Translations under genes and position numbers: made by a program
Assembly (NCBI GenBank): GCA_026004535.1
Contig: BPJI01000001.1
Location: forward strand, 1-64,000
Source of the DNA: Candidatus Parcubacteria bacterium
Lineage (GTDB): Bacteria; Patescibacteria; Paceibacteria; UBA6257; HR35
Reading direction: 5' to 3'
DNA length: 64,000 nt
The notes under the pieces: generated by a model
Database searches by the model: none
What the model saw: the letters and a program-made list of their open reading frames with translations, nothing else
Told to the model about the DNA's origin: nothing
Shown here: piece after piece, positions 45,001-51,466 of the stretch
Position numbering within the stretch: position 1 is the stretch's first letter
How the letters are laid out: every line of letters begins with the position of its first letter

Positions 45001-45286
45001 TTCTTTCCTCTCTAGCAACCAGATTCTCTAATTTAAGAGTAATTCTTAAAGGAGCAGCGTAATTAACACCATAATATTTTGCTTCTTCTTCAGTAATTTT
45101 TGGTTCACCAATTTCATAATCAACAAAATCTAACTTAAGTTCTTTTTCTGAATAATCATAAATAGGAAAATAATCCTGAAAAACCTTTCTCAATCCTTCA
45201 CTTAAAAATCGATTAAATGAGTTTTGTAAATCCTCCAAAAGATATCCTGGCTCTAAATAGGAAAATTTGGAAAAATTTTTGAGCAT
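42080..45286 (-). CDS. rpoB: RNA polymerase subunit beta
   Basis: 1068 residues. Rifampicin-region motifs (SSVDRTQALMPSQV; HKRKLTAGGPGGLTKERATL), the RDVHPTHYGKICPIHTPVEG segment, NGYEDA-type NYEDAIIISERLL, GDKLANRHGNKGVIS and the C-terminal EMEMWAFEAHGATEILHE are intact. A consensus promoter lies about 85-115 bp upstream (45371-45400). It is the first gene of rpoB-rpoC-rpmA. Confidence 0.98.
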   Translation of the reverse strand: MLKNFSKFSYLEPGYLLEDLQNSFNRFLSEGLRKVFQDYFPIYDYSEKELKLDFVDYEIGEPKITEEEAKYYGVNYAAPLRITLKLENLVAREERTQKIFFGEIPIMTKNCSFIINGIERVIVNQLLRSPGIYFNYLIYGESKKFGAKILPQQGAWLEFQTEPTNVITVRIDRRKKVYATILLKAFGYENNEEILEAFKGIKDEFDLIDNTLKKDETQTKEEALLEIHRKLKSFEPNTYDNAVFYFESTFLNLGRYNLFDIGRYHLNRRLKRNSQSLTLEKEDILETLKEIVRLNNDPLAEADEVDSLYNRRVRDVGELLENQARIGIVRLKKDIQDRMSSVDRTQALMPSQVVYPRKFLNSLIEFFNTSQLSQILDQTNPLAEVEHKRKLTAGGPGGLTKERATLEARDVHPTHYGKICPIHTPVEGQNVGINLAKALYSRRNPYGFLETPYFKVINGKVTNEIVWLTAAEEKEHVIASRFVKIDDKGNILEKDVEARVKGEPTIIEREKVEFIDVSPFQIFSASTSLIPFGEHNDANRAQMGTNMQKQAVPLVKPDIPLVSTGLEEKVARDSGLVLIAEEDGEVIEVDADHITLRVKTARGYSKKVYQLKKFERTSKFTCYNQKPIVKLGQKVKKGDILTDGPAIKDSTLALGQNLLVGFLSWYGYNYEDAIIISERLLKEDIFSSVYLEEFSIDVLDTRLGPEMTTSDIPGVPEAKLKNLDVDGLVRVGTWVKPGDILVGKITPKREVTLTPEEKLLKAIFGEKAEEKKDSSLYLEQGKEGRVIKIRILERSKGEITELGVLKRIFVEIGKLRKIQVGDKLANRHGNKGVISLIAKEEDMPFLPDGRRLDIILNPLGVISRMNLGQILETHLGLAAKKLGYRAVIPPFSGVTPEEIKEELRKAGLPEDGKTMLYDGLTGEPFAQRVVVGYMTVMKLIHMVEDKIHARSSGPYSLITQQPLGGRAQAGGQRVGEMEMWAFEAHGATEILHETLTIKSDDIRGRHLTYERITKGEDVETTSSPAIFNVLINELRGLGLNIEIHYRQEEEKEKSPEIEKVQVKEIKQE

Positions 45287-45315
45287 AAAAAATTAAAACA
45301 AGGCTAAAAGCCTCT
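45287..45315 (-). promoter_or_regulatory. Small hairpin and T-run in the rpoB leader, possible attenuator
   Basis: In the rpoB leader the RNA would read AGGCTTTTAGCCT followed by TTGTTTTAATTTTTT just before the start codon. A five-pair hairpin plus a T-rich run resembles a weak intrinsic terminator. It could modulate rpoBC expression, but the stem is short. Confidence 0.3.
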
Positions 45316-45370
45316 TCGCTAAGATTTTTAAAATTTAATTTTTAATTCCCATCTGGGTTTTAATTTTATT

Positions 45371-45400
45371 ATTATACCATAAAAAGATTAACCTTGTCAA
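45371..45400 (-). promoter_or_regulatory. Consensus sigma-70-type promoter for rpoB-rpoC
   Basis: On the minus strand TTGACA (45400-45395), an 18-bp spacer and TATAAT (45376-45371) match both consensus hexamers. The predicted start near 45365 gives an 80-nt leader. Confidence 0.8.
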
Positions 45401-45434
45401 GTACCCCATTTTTGTATAAATTCATAAATTCCTC

Positions 45435-45500
45435 AGTTGCGAATTACGAGTTAACGAGTTCATTTTTTTTATATTTTGTATTTGAACTCGGAACTTACGA
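45435..45500. repeat. AACTCG-family hairpin region
   Basis: GAATTACGAGTTAACGAGTTC faces GAACTCGGAACTTACG across an AT-rich centre. Related blocks occur at 47405 and 61386. No gene is visible between the rpoB promoter and tRNA-Ser. A separate GC-rich fold CCGTAG...CTACGG follows at 45532-45559. Confidence 0.6.
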
Positions 45501-45569
45501 AGCAAATTCTTTCGTTGGCGGACCGCGCCCGCCGTAGCCCGATGGAGCTTTAACTACGGAGGGCAAGGG

Positions 45570-45703
45570 CGGAGGTGGTGGGGCTCGAAAACGGTAAGCT
45601 CCACGAAAACCATAATTATAACAACGCTATTTTGCTCTCGTTCCTGTTTAGTGCTTTTGGTTAGTTAGGTTGTAGTGGGTTCATCGCCCACCCCCAATCC
45701 TTG
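45570..45703. repeat. tRNA-Ser 3'-end duplication enclosing a shared core element
   Basis: The 3' end of tRNA-Ser (45704-45723) is repeated at 45570-45589 at 19 of 20 positions (CGGAGGTGGTGGGGCTCGAA). The intervening 114 bp contain AAAACGGTAAGCTCCACG, CTCTCGTTCCTGTTTAGTG and TTGTAGTGGGTTCATCGCCC. All of these recur in the same order beside tRNA-Leu at 53662-53841. It looks like a small tRNA-associated insertion that restores the tRNA end. It could also be an unrecognised RNA. Confidence 0.65.
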
Positions 45704-45788
45704 CGGAGGGGGTGGGGCTCGAACCCACAAGGCCGCAAGGGCCACCGGTTTTCAAGACCGGCCGATTAGCCAATTCTCGCACCCCTCC
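45704..45788 (-). tRNA. tRNA-Ser (TGA)
   Basis: 85 nt: acceptor GGAGGGG/CCCCTCC, anticodon stem CCGGT/ACCGG with loop CTTGAAA (anticodon TGA), a long variable arm (GGCCCTTGCGGCC) and T arm GTGGGTTCGAGCCCCAC with a near-perfect stem. Discriminator G, no encoded CCA. A TATAAT on the minus strand at 45839-45844 is a plausible -10 box. Confidence 0.95.
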
Positions 45789-45797
45789 ACTATAAAT

Positions 45798-45812
45798 AGC
45801 TTCTCAGCTTCA
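45798..45812. repeat. 15-bp inverted repeat, left copy
   Basis: AGCTTCTCAGCTTCA is the exact reverse complement of 46183-46197. The pair encloses about 370 bp containing the CCGGAT array, perhaps marking one insertion. Confidence 0.6.
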
Positions 45813-45961
45813 TAGCCTCTCAGCTTTTAAGCTTATTAATTATAACATACTTTACGACTTGGCAAATTTTTTAAAAACAAACTCACTTCTCCTAACTTGA
45901 TACGATCGTATTTAAATAGTAGAAATGAAAAATTTATAGGTTATCCCGATAGAAACATGAT

Positions 45962-46135
45962 ATACTACCCGGATTATTACCGGATATAGTTACCCGGATT
46001 ATTACCGGATAGATTACCCGGATGAATACTGGATATATTAGCATGATGGAAAGTATATAATATTATCCTGATGAAAACCGGATATACTACCCGGATTAGT
46101 ACTGGATATTAATACCATGATGAAAACTATATATT
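45962..46135. repeat. ACCCGGAT array, one orientation only
   Basis: Units such as TACCCGGATTATTACCGGAT repeat about seven times and decay toward the right (GCATGATGGAAAGTATATAA). Unlike the other three arrays, the reversed half is missing. The rest of 45813-46182 is AT-rich with no gene visible. Confidence 0.8.
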
Positions 46136-46142
46136 ATCTAAA

Positions 46143-46168
46143 GTAAAAATTGAGGACATACGATGTCC
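46143..46168 (-). terminator. Hairpin terminator downstream of the prepilin pseudogene
   Basis: On the minus strand GGACATCGTATGTCC (six-pair stem) is followed by TCAATTTTTAC. It lies about 35 bp beyond the end of the decayed prepilin/LamG gene. Confidence 0.5.
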
Positions 46169-46182
46169 CGATATTTTCTTTG

Positions 46183-46197
46183 AAGCTGAGAAGCTGA
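46183..46197. repeat. 15-bp inverted repeat, right copy
   Basis: TGAAGCTGAGAAGCT, exact inverse of 45798-45812. It ends 5 bp before the stop of the prepilin/LamG pseudogene. Confidence 0.6.
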
Positions 46198-46201
46198 GGG
46201 A

Positions 46202-47397
46202 TTATTTAGTTGCTTCATACAGGGCCTTTATTTCTTGATCTGATAAAGCACGATTGTAGATGCGAACTTCGTCGATGAGACCTTCAAAACGTTAGTCGAA
46301 ACTACCTATACAAATGAATAAGGATCTAGTATCTATCAATCCTGCTCCGAGCAACTGCAGTTGTATCTCTCTCACCATTTAAAAATTATCATTAGCTGCC
46401 ATTAAGTGAGATACAACATAATGCCATTTACCTAAAGAATCATTAGTATTTCCTAATGATCCAGTATTATAATTCTCCATAGTGTTCACGTTTGCTCTAA
46501 GAATTAGCTTCACATTATCTTGCCTATAAACTCCAGCTTTCCTTTCAATGCCGTGGCTTACATACAATGTTTTCTGAGTTTTTGACTCCAGCCAGTAACA
46601 TAAACCAAATGAATTGTGATTATGCTATCTTATATCTAAAGTTGAGAATGAGGCACCTCTACATAATCATCCACTCCATCAAAACTTAAAGCTTTGCCTA
46701 CTTTACCATCAACCCATTGAGGACCATTATAGAGTGTTCCATTATTATTGTTTCCTGAATAATCATTAGCAATATTTCCAGTTCCTTCATCAAAAGACCA
46801 ATACCCTACAAGTCCTTGAGCTTGATCAATGAGTCTTTTATTTGTTCCTACTGAAAATAGATGAGGATAATTATCATTGTCTGTTTTTGAGGCTTGAGAC
46901 TGAGGATTTTCTAATTGAGCATAGAGAGCATAACTTCCTCCAGCAACAAATGCATAGTAATATGGAGGTCTATTGATTGGATCAATGAAAAGTCTAGAAA
47001 GATTAATGCTTGAAAATTGATTAAAAGGAATAGGAATCCAGCCAGTACCATCAATATTTGTTGGAGTTGCTGAGCATCAATATGACCAGCCTGAAGGAAG
47101 CTGTGGTAATTGACTTATCCATTGACCACAAGTTGATGAAGTATCAGGAAGAGAGATATAGACAACATTTGAGGAAGCATATTGAAGTTCAGAAAAGGTG
47201 CCTTGAGTTTCAAAAAGAATAAGGTCAAATATTTTTTCAAGATTTTTAAGGTCTGAAGTTCTTTGACTATCTCTACCTCTTTTAAAGATATCTGCTGGCT
47301 TAATGACAACAATTAAGACAGTAGCTAAGATAGCTATTAGAGCTAAGACAACTAAGAGTTCAACTAAAGTGAAGGATTTATTCATTTTTTTATTCAT
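46202..47397 (-). pseudogene. Decayed type IV prepilin-like protein with LamG lectin domain
   Basis: It starts with a class III prepilin motif (NKSFTLVELLVVLALIAILA) and 106 residues ending SGWSY at an in-frame TGA. The same frame then continues with CSATPTNIDGTGWIPIPFNQ, YYYAFVAGGSYALYAQLENP, a LamG-type start (GLVGYWSFDEGTGNIANDYS) and VDGKVGKALSFDGVDDYVEV. Further stops and frame changes follow, but the typical LamG end FEGLIDEVRIYNRALSDQEI is still readable before the final stop. The intact ancestor would be about 390 residues, a pseudopilin carrying a carbohydrate- or surface-binding domain. The short prepilin fragment might still be made. The 106-residue fragment and the 46379-46567 frame are pieces of this gene. 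Confidence 0.85.
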
Positions 47398-47404
47398 TTG
47401 TTAA

Positions 47405-47500
47405 TTTAAGAATTAATGAATTACGAGTTAACGGGTTATTTAATATTTTTAATTATAACTCGTTAATTCGTTAACTCGTTAATTGAGGAATTATTGAATT
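47405..47500. repeat. AACTCG-family hairpin array upstream of the prepilin pseudogene
   Basis: GAATTACGAGTTAACGGGTTA pairs with TAACTCGTTAATTCGTTAAC across an AT-rich centre. Same family as 45435 and 61386. Confidence 0.7.
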
Positions 47501-47507
47501 GGTTTAA

Positions 47508-47813
47508 TTATAACATAAATTTTTTAAAATTTTTTGATTTTGGGTTATAAATCCAGAGTTCGTAAGAAATTTTTTTAGGTTTGGGGAGTTTAAAAATTTT
47601 TTTAATTTTATAAGGTCTTTTTCTTTGTTTTTGAACTTGAATCAATTTTAGTTCTTTTTTATTTAAGGCAATCAAATCAAATAGCCCAAAAATATCTTGG
47701 GAATGAAATTTTACTCTAACAGGTTTCCAAACTAAAAATTTATCATTTTTCAATTCCTCAAAAGCAATCTTTTCAATTCTCTGTCCCCTTTTCCTTCTTT
47801 GTATTTTCATCAA
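47508..47813 (-). CDS. Small PD-(D/E)XK nuclease-like protein
   Basis: 101 residues, very basic. RRKRGQRIEKIAFEELKNDK resembles the N-terminal helix of such nucleases, and VKFHSQDIFGLFDLIALNKK, then ELKLIQVQKQRK, fits the D...(E/Q)xQ/K core seen in Holliday-junction-resolvase-like and VRR-type proteins. The final catalytic position reads QVQ rather than ExK, so activity is uncertain. It overlaps rbfA by 41 bp on the same strand. Confidence 0.6.
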   Translation of the reverse strand: MMKIQRRKRGQRIEKIAFEELKNDKFLVWKPVRVKFHSQDIFGLFDLIALNKKELKLIQVQKQRKRPYKIKKIFKLPKPKKISYELWIYNPKSKNFKKFML

Positions 47814-48120
47814 TTAATTTTAAAACTCTTTCAGCTAATTTAAACTCAAATGATGGATAAAAAATAATTTTTGAAGGCAAATATCTTAAATAAACATTTT
47901 TTCTAATTTCATCTTTAATTGTTTTTTGCTTTTTATTTAAATAACCAATAATATTTTCTATATCGTTTTCTGGGAAAACACTTAGATAAACTTTCATCAC
48001 CCCTCCTTTTTTGGGTAGTTTTAAATCAACAATCGTTAACAAAACATTTTTCTTTGGATTTAACTTATAAATTATCTCTGATATTTTTCTAATTGTTTCA
48101 AACTTTTTGCGTTCTTTCAT
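47773..48120 (-). CDS. rbfA: Ribosome-binding factor A
   Basis: RbfA helps mature the 30S subunit. The 115-residue KH-like pattern is visible: FETIRKISEIIYKLNPKKNV, LTIVDLKLPKKGGVMKVYLS, then KDEIRKNVYLRYLPSKIIFY. The sequence is divergent but the order of strands and the LRYLP motif fit. Its 3' end overlaps the nuclease-like gene. Upstream lies a palindromic CCGGAT array. Confidence 0.75.
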   Translation of the reverse strand: MKERKKFETIRKISEIIYKLNPKKNVLLTIVDLKLPKKGGVMKVYLSVFPENDIENIIGYLNKKQKTIKDEIRKNVYLRYLPSKIIFYPSFEFKLAERVLKLIDENTKKEKGTEN

Positions 48121-48150
48121 TTTATTTAACGCGGAAGCAGCTGTAAAATA

Positions 48151-48465
48151 TTTTTACCCGGATATTAACCGGATTTAGACCGGATATAATACCCGGATGT
48201 GAACCGGATAATATTACCCGGATATAGACCGAATATACTACCCAGATATAAACCGGATGATTTATAAAATATTTTTTATCCGGTACTCATCCGGTTAAAA
48301 CAATCCGGGTGGCTATCCGGGTAATCTATTCCGGTAATCATACGGGTAGATATTTTTATCCGGTGTTTATCCGGGTAAAATAATCTGGTAATAGTCCGGG
48401 TAAATATATATCCGGTTGGTTATCCGGGTAACTATATCCGGTAGACCATCCGGGTAGTTAAAACA
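48151..48465. repeat. Large ACCCGGAT/ATCCGGGT palindromic array between rbfA and tyrS
   Basis: The clearest copy: about nine ACCCGGAT/ACCGGAT units, the centre GATTTATAAAATATTTTTTA, then about fifteen ATCCGGT/ATCCGGGT units. Spacing is about 11-12 bp, close to one helical turn. It fills the whole gap and contains no reading frame of note. Confidence 0.9.
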
Positions 48466-48477
48466 TTTCTGCAGTTG

Positions 48478-49680
48478 TCAGCTGATTTCAATTATTCCAA
48501 AATCATTTTTGCCTTTTTTGATCAAATAAAATCTTTTTAATAAAAAATAAGATTTCACTCCTTTTTGATCAATCAATCTCTTAGCTTCATTTTTTGAATG
48601 AACTAAACCTAAATCAATCAAATTTTTTTCTAAATTAAATTTATCTTTTTTATAAGGTAAAAATTTTTTCAAAAAATTAATTTCAGCTAAATTTAAATCT
48701 TCTGGTTTTGTTTCAAAAAGAAGTTTTGTTAATTTAATCACATTTTCTTTTTCTTTTTGACCATATAAAAGCTCAACTAACTCTTCGGCTAATGATTTTT
48801 GTAAAATTCTAGAAGCTTTATTTTTTTGCCATTCATTTTCTAATTCTTCAATTTCTTTTAAATCTTTAAAAGAAAAATATCTCATTAAGGTTGGTGTTAA
48901 ATCATCGGAAACATTAAATAAAAATTGATACAATTTAAATGGAGGGGTTTTTTGAGGATCAAGCCAAATATTTTCACCAGCTTCTGTTTTGCCAAATTTT
49001 CTTCCTGTTTGGGGGTCAATCAATAAAGGATAAACTAGGCCATAAGCTTTTTGATTTAATTTTTTTCTTATTAATTCAATTCCTTGAACAATATTACCTA
49101 ATTGATCAGAACCACCAATCTGAACCTGACAATTATATTTTTGAAACAAAACTAAAAAATCATAAGACTGTAATAATTGATAAGTAAATTCGGCAAAAGA
49201 AATGCCTTCTTTAGCTTGAAGTCTCGTTTTAATAAATTCTAAATCAAGCATTGAGTTAACAGGTACAAATTTTCCTATTTCTCTTAAAAATTTGATTAAA
49301 GTAATATCCTTAAGCCACAAAGCATTATCAACTAAAATGACATTTTTCTTATCAAAATCAAAAATTCTTTCTAATTGCTTTCTTATTTTTCTTTTATTAG
49401 CCTCAATAACTTCAATTGGCAATATCGGTCTTTCTTTTTCTTTACCTGAAGGATCACCAATTAAAGTTGTGCCACCACCTAAAAGTAAAATAACTTTATG
49501 ACCAAAATTATTAATTCTTTTTAAAGTTAAAAGACCCAGTAAATGGCCAAGATGCAAACTATCCCCAGTCAAATCAACTCCAAAATAACAAACTGTTTCT
49601 TTTCTAAAAGTCTCTTCAATGCCCGGTGTTGCTTGATAAATTAAGCCACGAAGTGAAAGTTCATCGATAATAGTTTTCAT
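48478..49680 (-). CDS. tyrS: Tyrosyl-tRNA synthetase
   Basis: A class I synthetase. The HIGH-type motif HLGH is at residues 43-46 (GVDLTGDSLHLGHLLG), and the tyrosine pocket YQLLQSYDFLVL and GGSDQLGNIVQGIEL are present. The KMSKS equivalent is KFGKTEAGE, and an S4-like RNA-binding tail closes the protein (LIDLGLVHSKNEAKRLIDQK). 400 residues, normal. The start overlaps the end of the YkuK-like gene by 4 bp. Confidence 0.96.
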   Translation of the reverse strand: MKTIIDELSLRGLIYQATPGIEETFRKETVCYFGVDLTGDSLHLGHLLGLLTLKRINNFGHKVILLLGGGTTLIGDPSGKEKERPILPIEVIEANKRKIRKQLERIFDFDKKNVILVDNALWLKDITLIKFLREIGKFVPVNSMLDLEFIKTRLQAKEGISFAEFTYQLLQSYDFLVLFQKYNCQVQIGGSDQLGNIVQGIELIRKKLNQKAYGLVYPLLIDPQTGRKFGKTEAGENIWLDPQKTPPFKLYQFLFNVSDDLTPTLMRYFSFKDLKEIEELENEWQKNKASRILQKSLAEELVELLYGQKEKENVIKLTKLLFETKPEDLNLAEINFLKKFLPYKKDKFNLEKNLIDLGLVHSKNEAKRLIDQKGVKSYFLLKRFYLIKKGKNDFGIIEIS

Positions 49681-50150
49681 ATAAGTCGATCAGCTATTTT
49701 ACTAGCAGCATAAGATTCAGGTTTAATTTTGACTTCAAAACCATAGCCACGGATTAAATTAATGATTTCTTTAACAGAAGAGGAACTTTTACCAACTGTA
49801 CCTAAATCAAGATGAAGTTCAAATTGAAAAGACAGTTTTCTTTGAGTTAAAATTTTTAAAAGTTCTTGACTGATATTTAAACTCAATAAAGCTTCTTGCC
49901 ACAATCTTTCATGTAAACGAAATTTTGAATTACAAATTTTTCTTTGCCAAAAATAACGCGAGCCATAACCAATACGATGAATAACAATAACTGAAACAAA
50001 ATCAATTTTGTGGTCAAATATTTCCGAATCAGTACCAACTAAAATACGATAATTAAAATTATTATCAGCCAAAATAAAATCTTCAATTTCTTTAATCAAC
50101 CTCTCTTTGGTTAATTTTTCGCCTTTAGCAGTTTTAAAACCTTCAAGCAT
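49677..50150 (-). CDS. YkuK-like (DUF458) RNase H-fold protein
   Basis: 157 residues. GTDSEIFDHKIDFVSVIVIH, FELHLDLGTVGKSSSSVKEI and GFEVKIKPESYAASKIADRL match the DUF458/YkuK family, which has an RNase H-like fold and unknown function. Acidic residues in GTDSE and HLDLG could bind metal. It is translationally coupled to tyrS. Confidence 0.85.
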   Translation of the reverse strand: MLEGFKTAKGEKLTKERLIKEIEDFILADNNFNYRILVGTDSEIFDHKIDFVSVIVIHRIGYGSRYFWQRKICNSKFRLHERLWQEALLSLNISQELLKILTQRKLSFQFELHLDLGTVGKSSSSVKEIINLIRGYGFEVKIKPESYAASKIADRLI

Positions 50151-50165
50151 TAGTTTTATTATAAT

Positions 50166-51209
50166 TTAAACCCTATCTCTTGTCAAACCTTGTAAAATAC
50201 CTAAAAGCCATAAATCAAAAACCAAATAGGAACCACCATAACTTAGAAATGGCACAGGTAAACCAATAATCGGAAAAATACCAAAATTAACTAAAGTTGT
50301 TAATAGATATTTAGCTAAAAAATACTGAGAAATAACAAAAAGAAAATTTTTGGTTAAAGGATTTTTATGAAAATTTTGAGCCTTAATCAACTCATAAATT
50401 AAAAGAAAAATAAGCAAAGAATAAATAATAAAGATGAAAATACCCCTTTCTTCAATTAAAAATGTCAAAATAAAATCAGTCGGAGCAGAAGGCAAAAATC
50501 CTAAACGACCAATTTCTCCTAGACCAATTCCTTTACCAAAAAAGCTACTCGTACCTAAGGAAAGTTTAATTTGTCTTAAATTATAACCGGATTTTAAAGG
50601 ATCAGTATCAGGATTAACAAAAACTAAAATTCTTTCTTTCTGATATTCCTTTAAAACAAAAAACCATAAAAGAAAAAAAATTAAAATCAAGATCACCGAA
50701 CCGAGAAGAATTTCTTTCTTGGACAAATAAGAAATTATAACCAAAAGCCAAATTAAAAAGTATAAAAAGGCCATTCCCCAATCAGGCTGAAGTAAAATCA
50801 AAATTAAGTAAGGAATTAAAGTAATTGAAGAATAAATTAAATAGATTGGATTGATTAAATCAAGCTGATATTTGCTTAAAAAATTTACTAGTAAGAGAAA
50901 AAAACCGATTTTACTAAATTCGGCTGGTTGAAAAGAAAAACCAAAAATGTTAAACCAACTTTTTAAATGTCCAGGAGTGAAAAGAACTAAAATTAAAATC
51001 AAAAAAGAAAGAAATATAATTATATAAGAGAAATATTTTTCAAAAAGAAAGCGATAATCAACGAATAGAAAAGAAAAAAATAAGAAAAAACCTATTAGCC
51101 AAAAAAGATATTGTTTATAAAATAAGTCTAAACGATCAAGAGCAAAAAGGGCAGTTAAAGAAATTACCATTAAATTGAGTAAAATTAAAATAATTAATGA
51201 TTGATTCAT
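50166..51209 (-). CDS. rodA: RodA/FtsW-family peptidoglycan glycosyltransferase
   Basis: A multi-pass SEDS-family membrane protein of 347 residues. Ten hydrophobic segments, LLQPDWGMAFLYFLIWLL, KSGYNLRQIKLSLGTSSFFG, GRLGFLPSAPTDFILTFLIE and GLPVPFLSYGGSYLVFDLWL are typical. It polymerises lipid II for wall elongation. I place the start at ATG 51209 (MNQSLIILILLNLMV); the 45 residues upstream overlap opposite-strand genes and are hydrophilic. The ATG overlaps the divergent plus-strand ATG at 51208 within CATG. Confidence 0.93.
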   Translation of the reverse strand: MNQSLIILILLNLMVISLTALFALDRLDLFYKQYLFWLIGFFLFFSFLFVDYRFLFEKYFSYIIIFLSFLILILVLFTPGHLKSWFNIFGFSFQPAEFSKIGFFLLLVNFLSKYQLDLINPIYLIYSSITLIPYLILILLQPDWGMAFLYFLIWLLVIISYLSKKEILLGSVILILIFFLLWFFVLKEYQKERILVFVNPDTDPLKSGYNLRQIKLSLGTSSFFGKGIGLGEIGRLGFLPSAPTDFILTFLIEERGIFIFIIYSLLIFLLIYELIKAQNFHKNPLTKNFLFVISQYFLAKYLLTTLVNFGIFPIIGLPVPFLSYGGSYLVFDLWLLGILQGLTRDRV

Positions 51210-51360
51210 GGCTTTAAAAGAAAAGTTTAAAAACAAGGAAAAATTAATATTATTATCTATAATTTTGCTTTTAAATTTATTTAGTTTTGGTCTTGGCTTT
51301 ATTTTAGGGTCGAGACTTTTTCTTCCTAATCCAATTATAATCAATGGAATTTCTTTCTAG
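51208..51360 (+). CDS. Small single-helix membrane protein, divergent from rodA
   Basis: 50 residues: a lysine-rich start (MALKEKFKNKEK), a hydrophobic helix (LILLSIILLLNLFSFGLGFI) and a short outer tail (LGSRLFLPNPIIINGISF). The start codon shares the CATG with rodA on the opposite strand. It is followed by an overlapping second small frame. Function unknown; the position suggests an envelope role. Too short for family recognition. Confidence 0.55.
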   Translation: MALKEKFKNKEKLILLSIILLLNLFSFGLGFILGSRLFLPNPIIINGISF

Positions 51361-51466
51361 TGCCTTTGATCTTTTAGGTAAATTTTTATTTTTTCTTTTC
51401 CTGATAATTTTTCTTTCTTATCGTTGGTTAAAAAACTATATCAACAATTTTTGGCTTTCAATTTAA
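51344..51466 (+). CDS. Tiny membrane protein overlapping the previous gene
   Basis: 40 residues, MEFLSSAFDLLGKF, then a hydrophobic helix (LFFLFLIIFLSYRWL) and KNYINNFWLSI. It overlaps the previous small gene by 17 bp and the end of metG (opposite strand) by 9 bp. Plausible because it continues a compact plus-strand pair, but unproven. Confidence 0.4.
   Translation: MEFLSSAFDLLGKFLFFLFLIIFLSYRWLKNYINNFWLSI

Noticed and set aside
46379..46567. Separate 62-residue gene
   Set aside because: Its translation is the middle of the LamG domain of the prepilin pseudogene, not an independent gene.
47077..47080. TGA recoded as an amino acid (CPR code 25)
   Set aside because: The prepilin frame continues past TGA, but TGA ends normal genes elsewhere (ATGA overlaps at 5136, 13513, 14043). 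Tryptophan and glycine use standard codons, and the prepilin gene has other lesions.
48151..48465. CRISPR array
   Set aside because: The repeat units are only 7-8 bp with 4-5 bp between them and flip orientation in the middle. There are no unique spacers of 25-40 bp and no cas genes.
50166..51344. Extended RodA start at 51344
   Set aside because: The extra 45 N-terminal residues are hydrophilic, lack family similarity and overlap a plus-strand frame; MNQSLIILI begins the first membrane helix.
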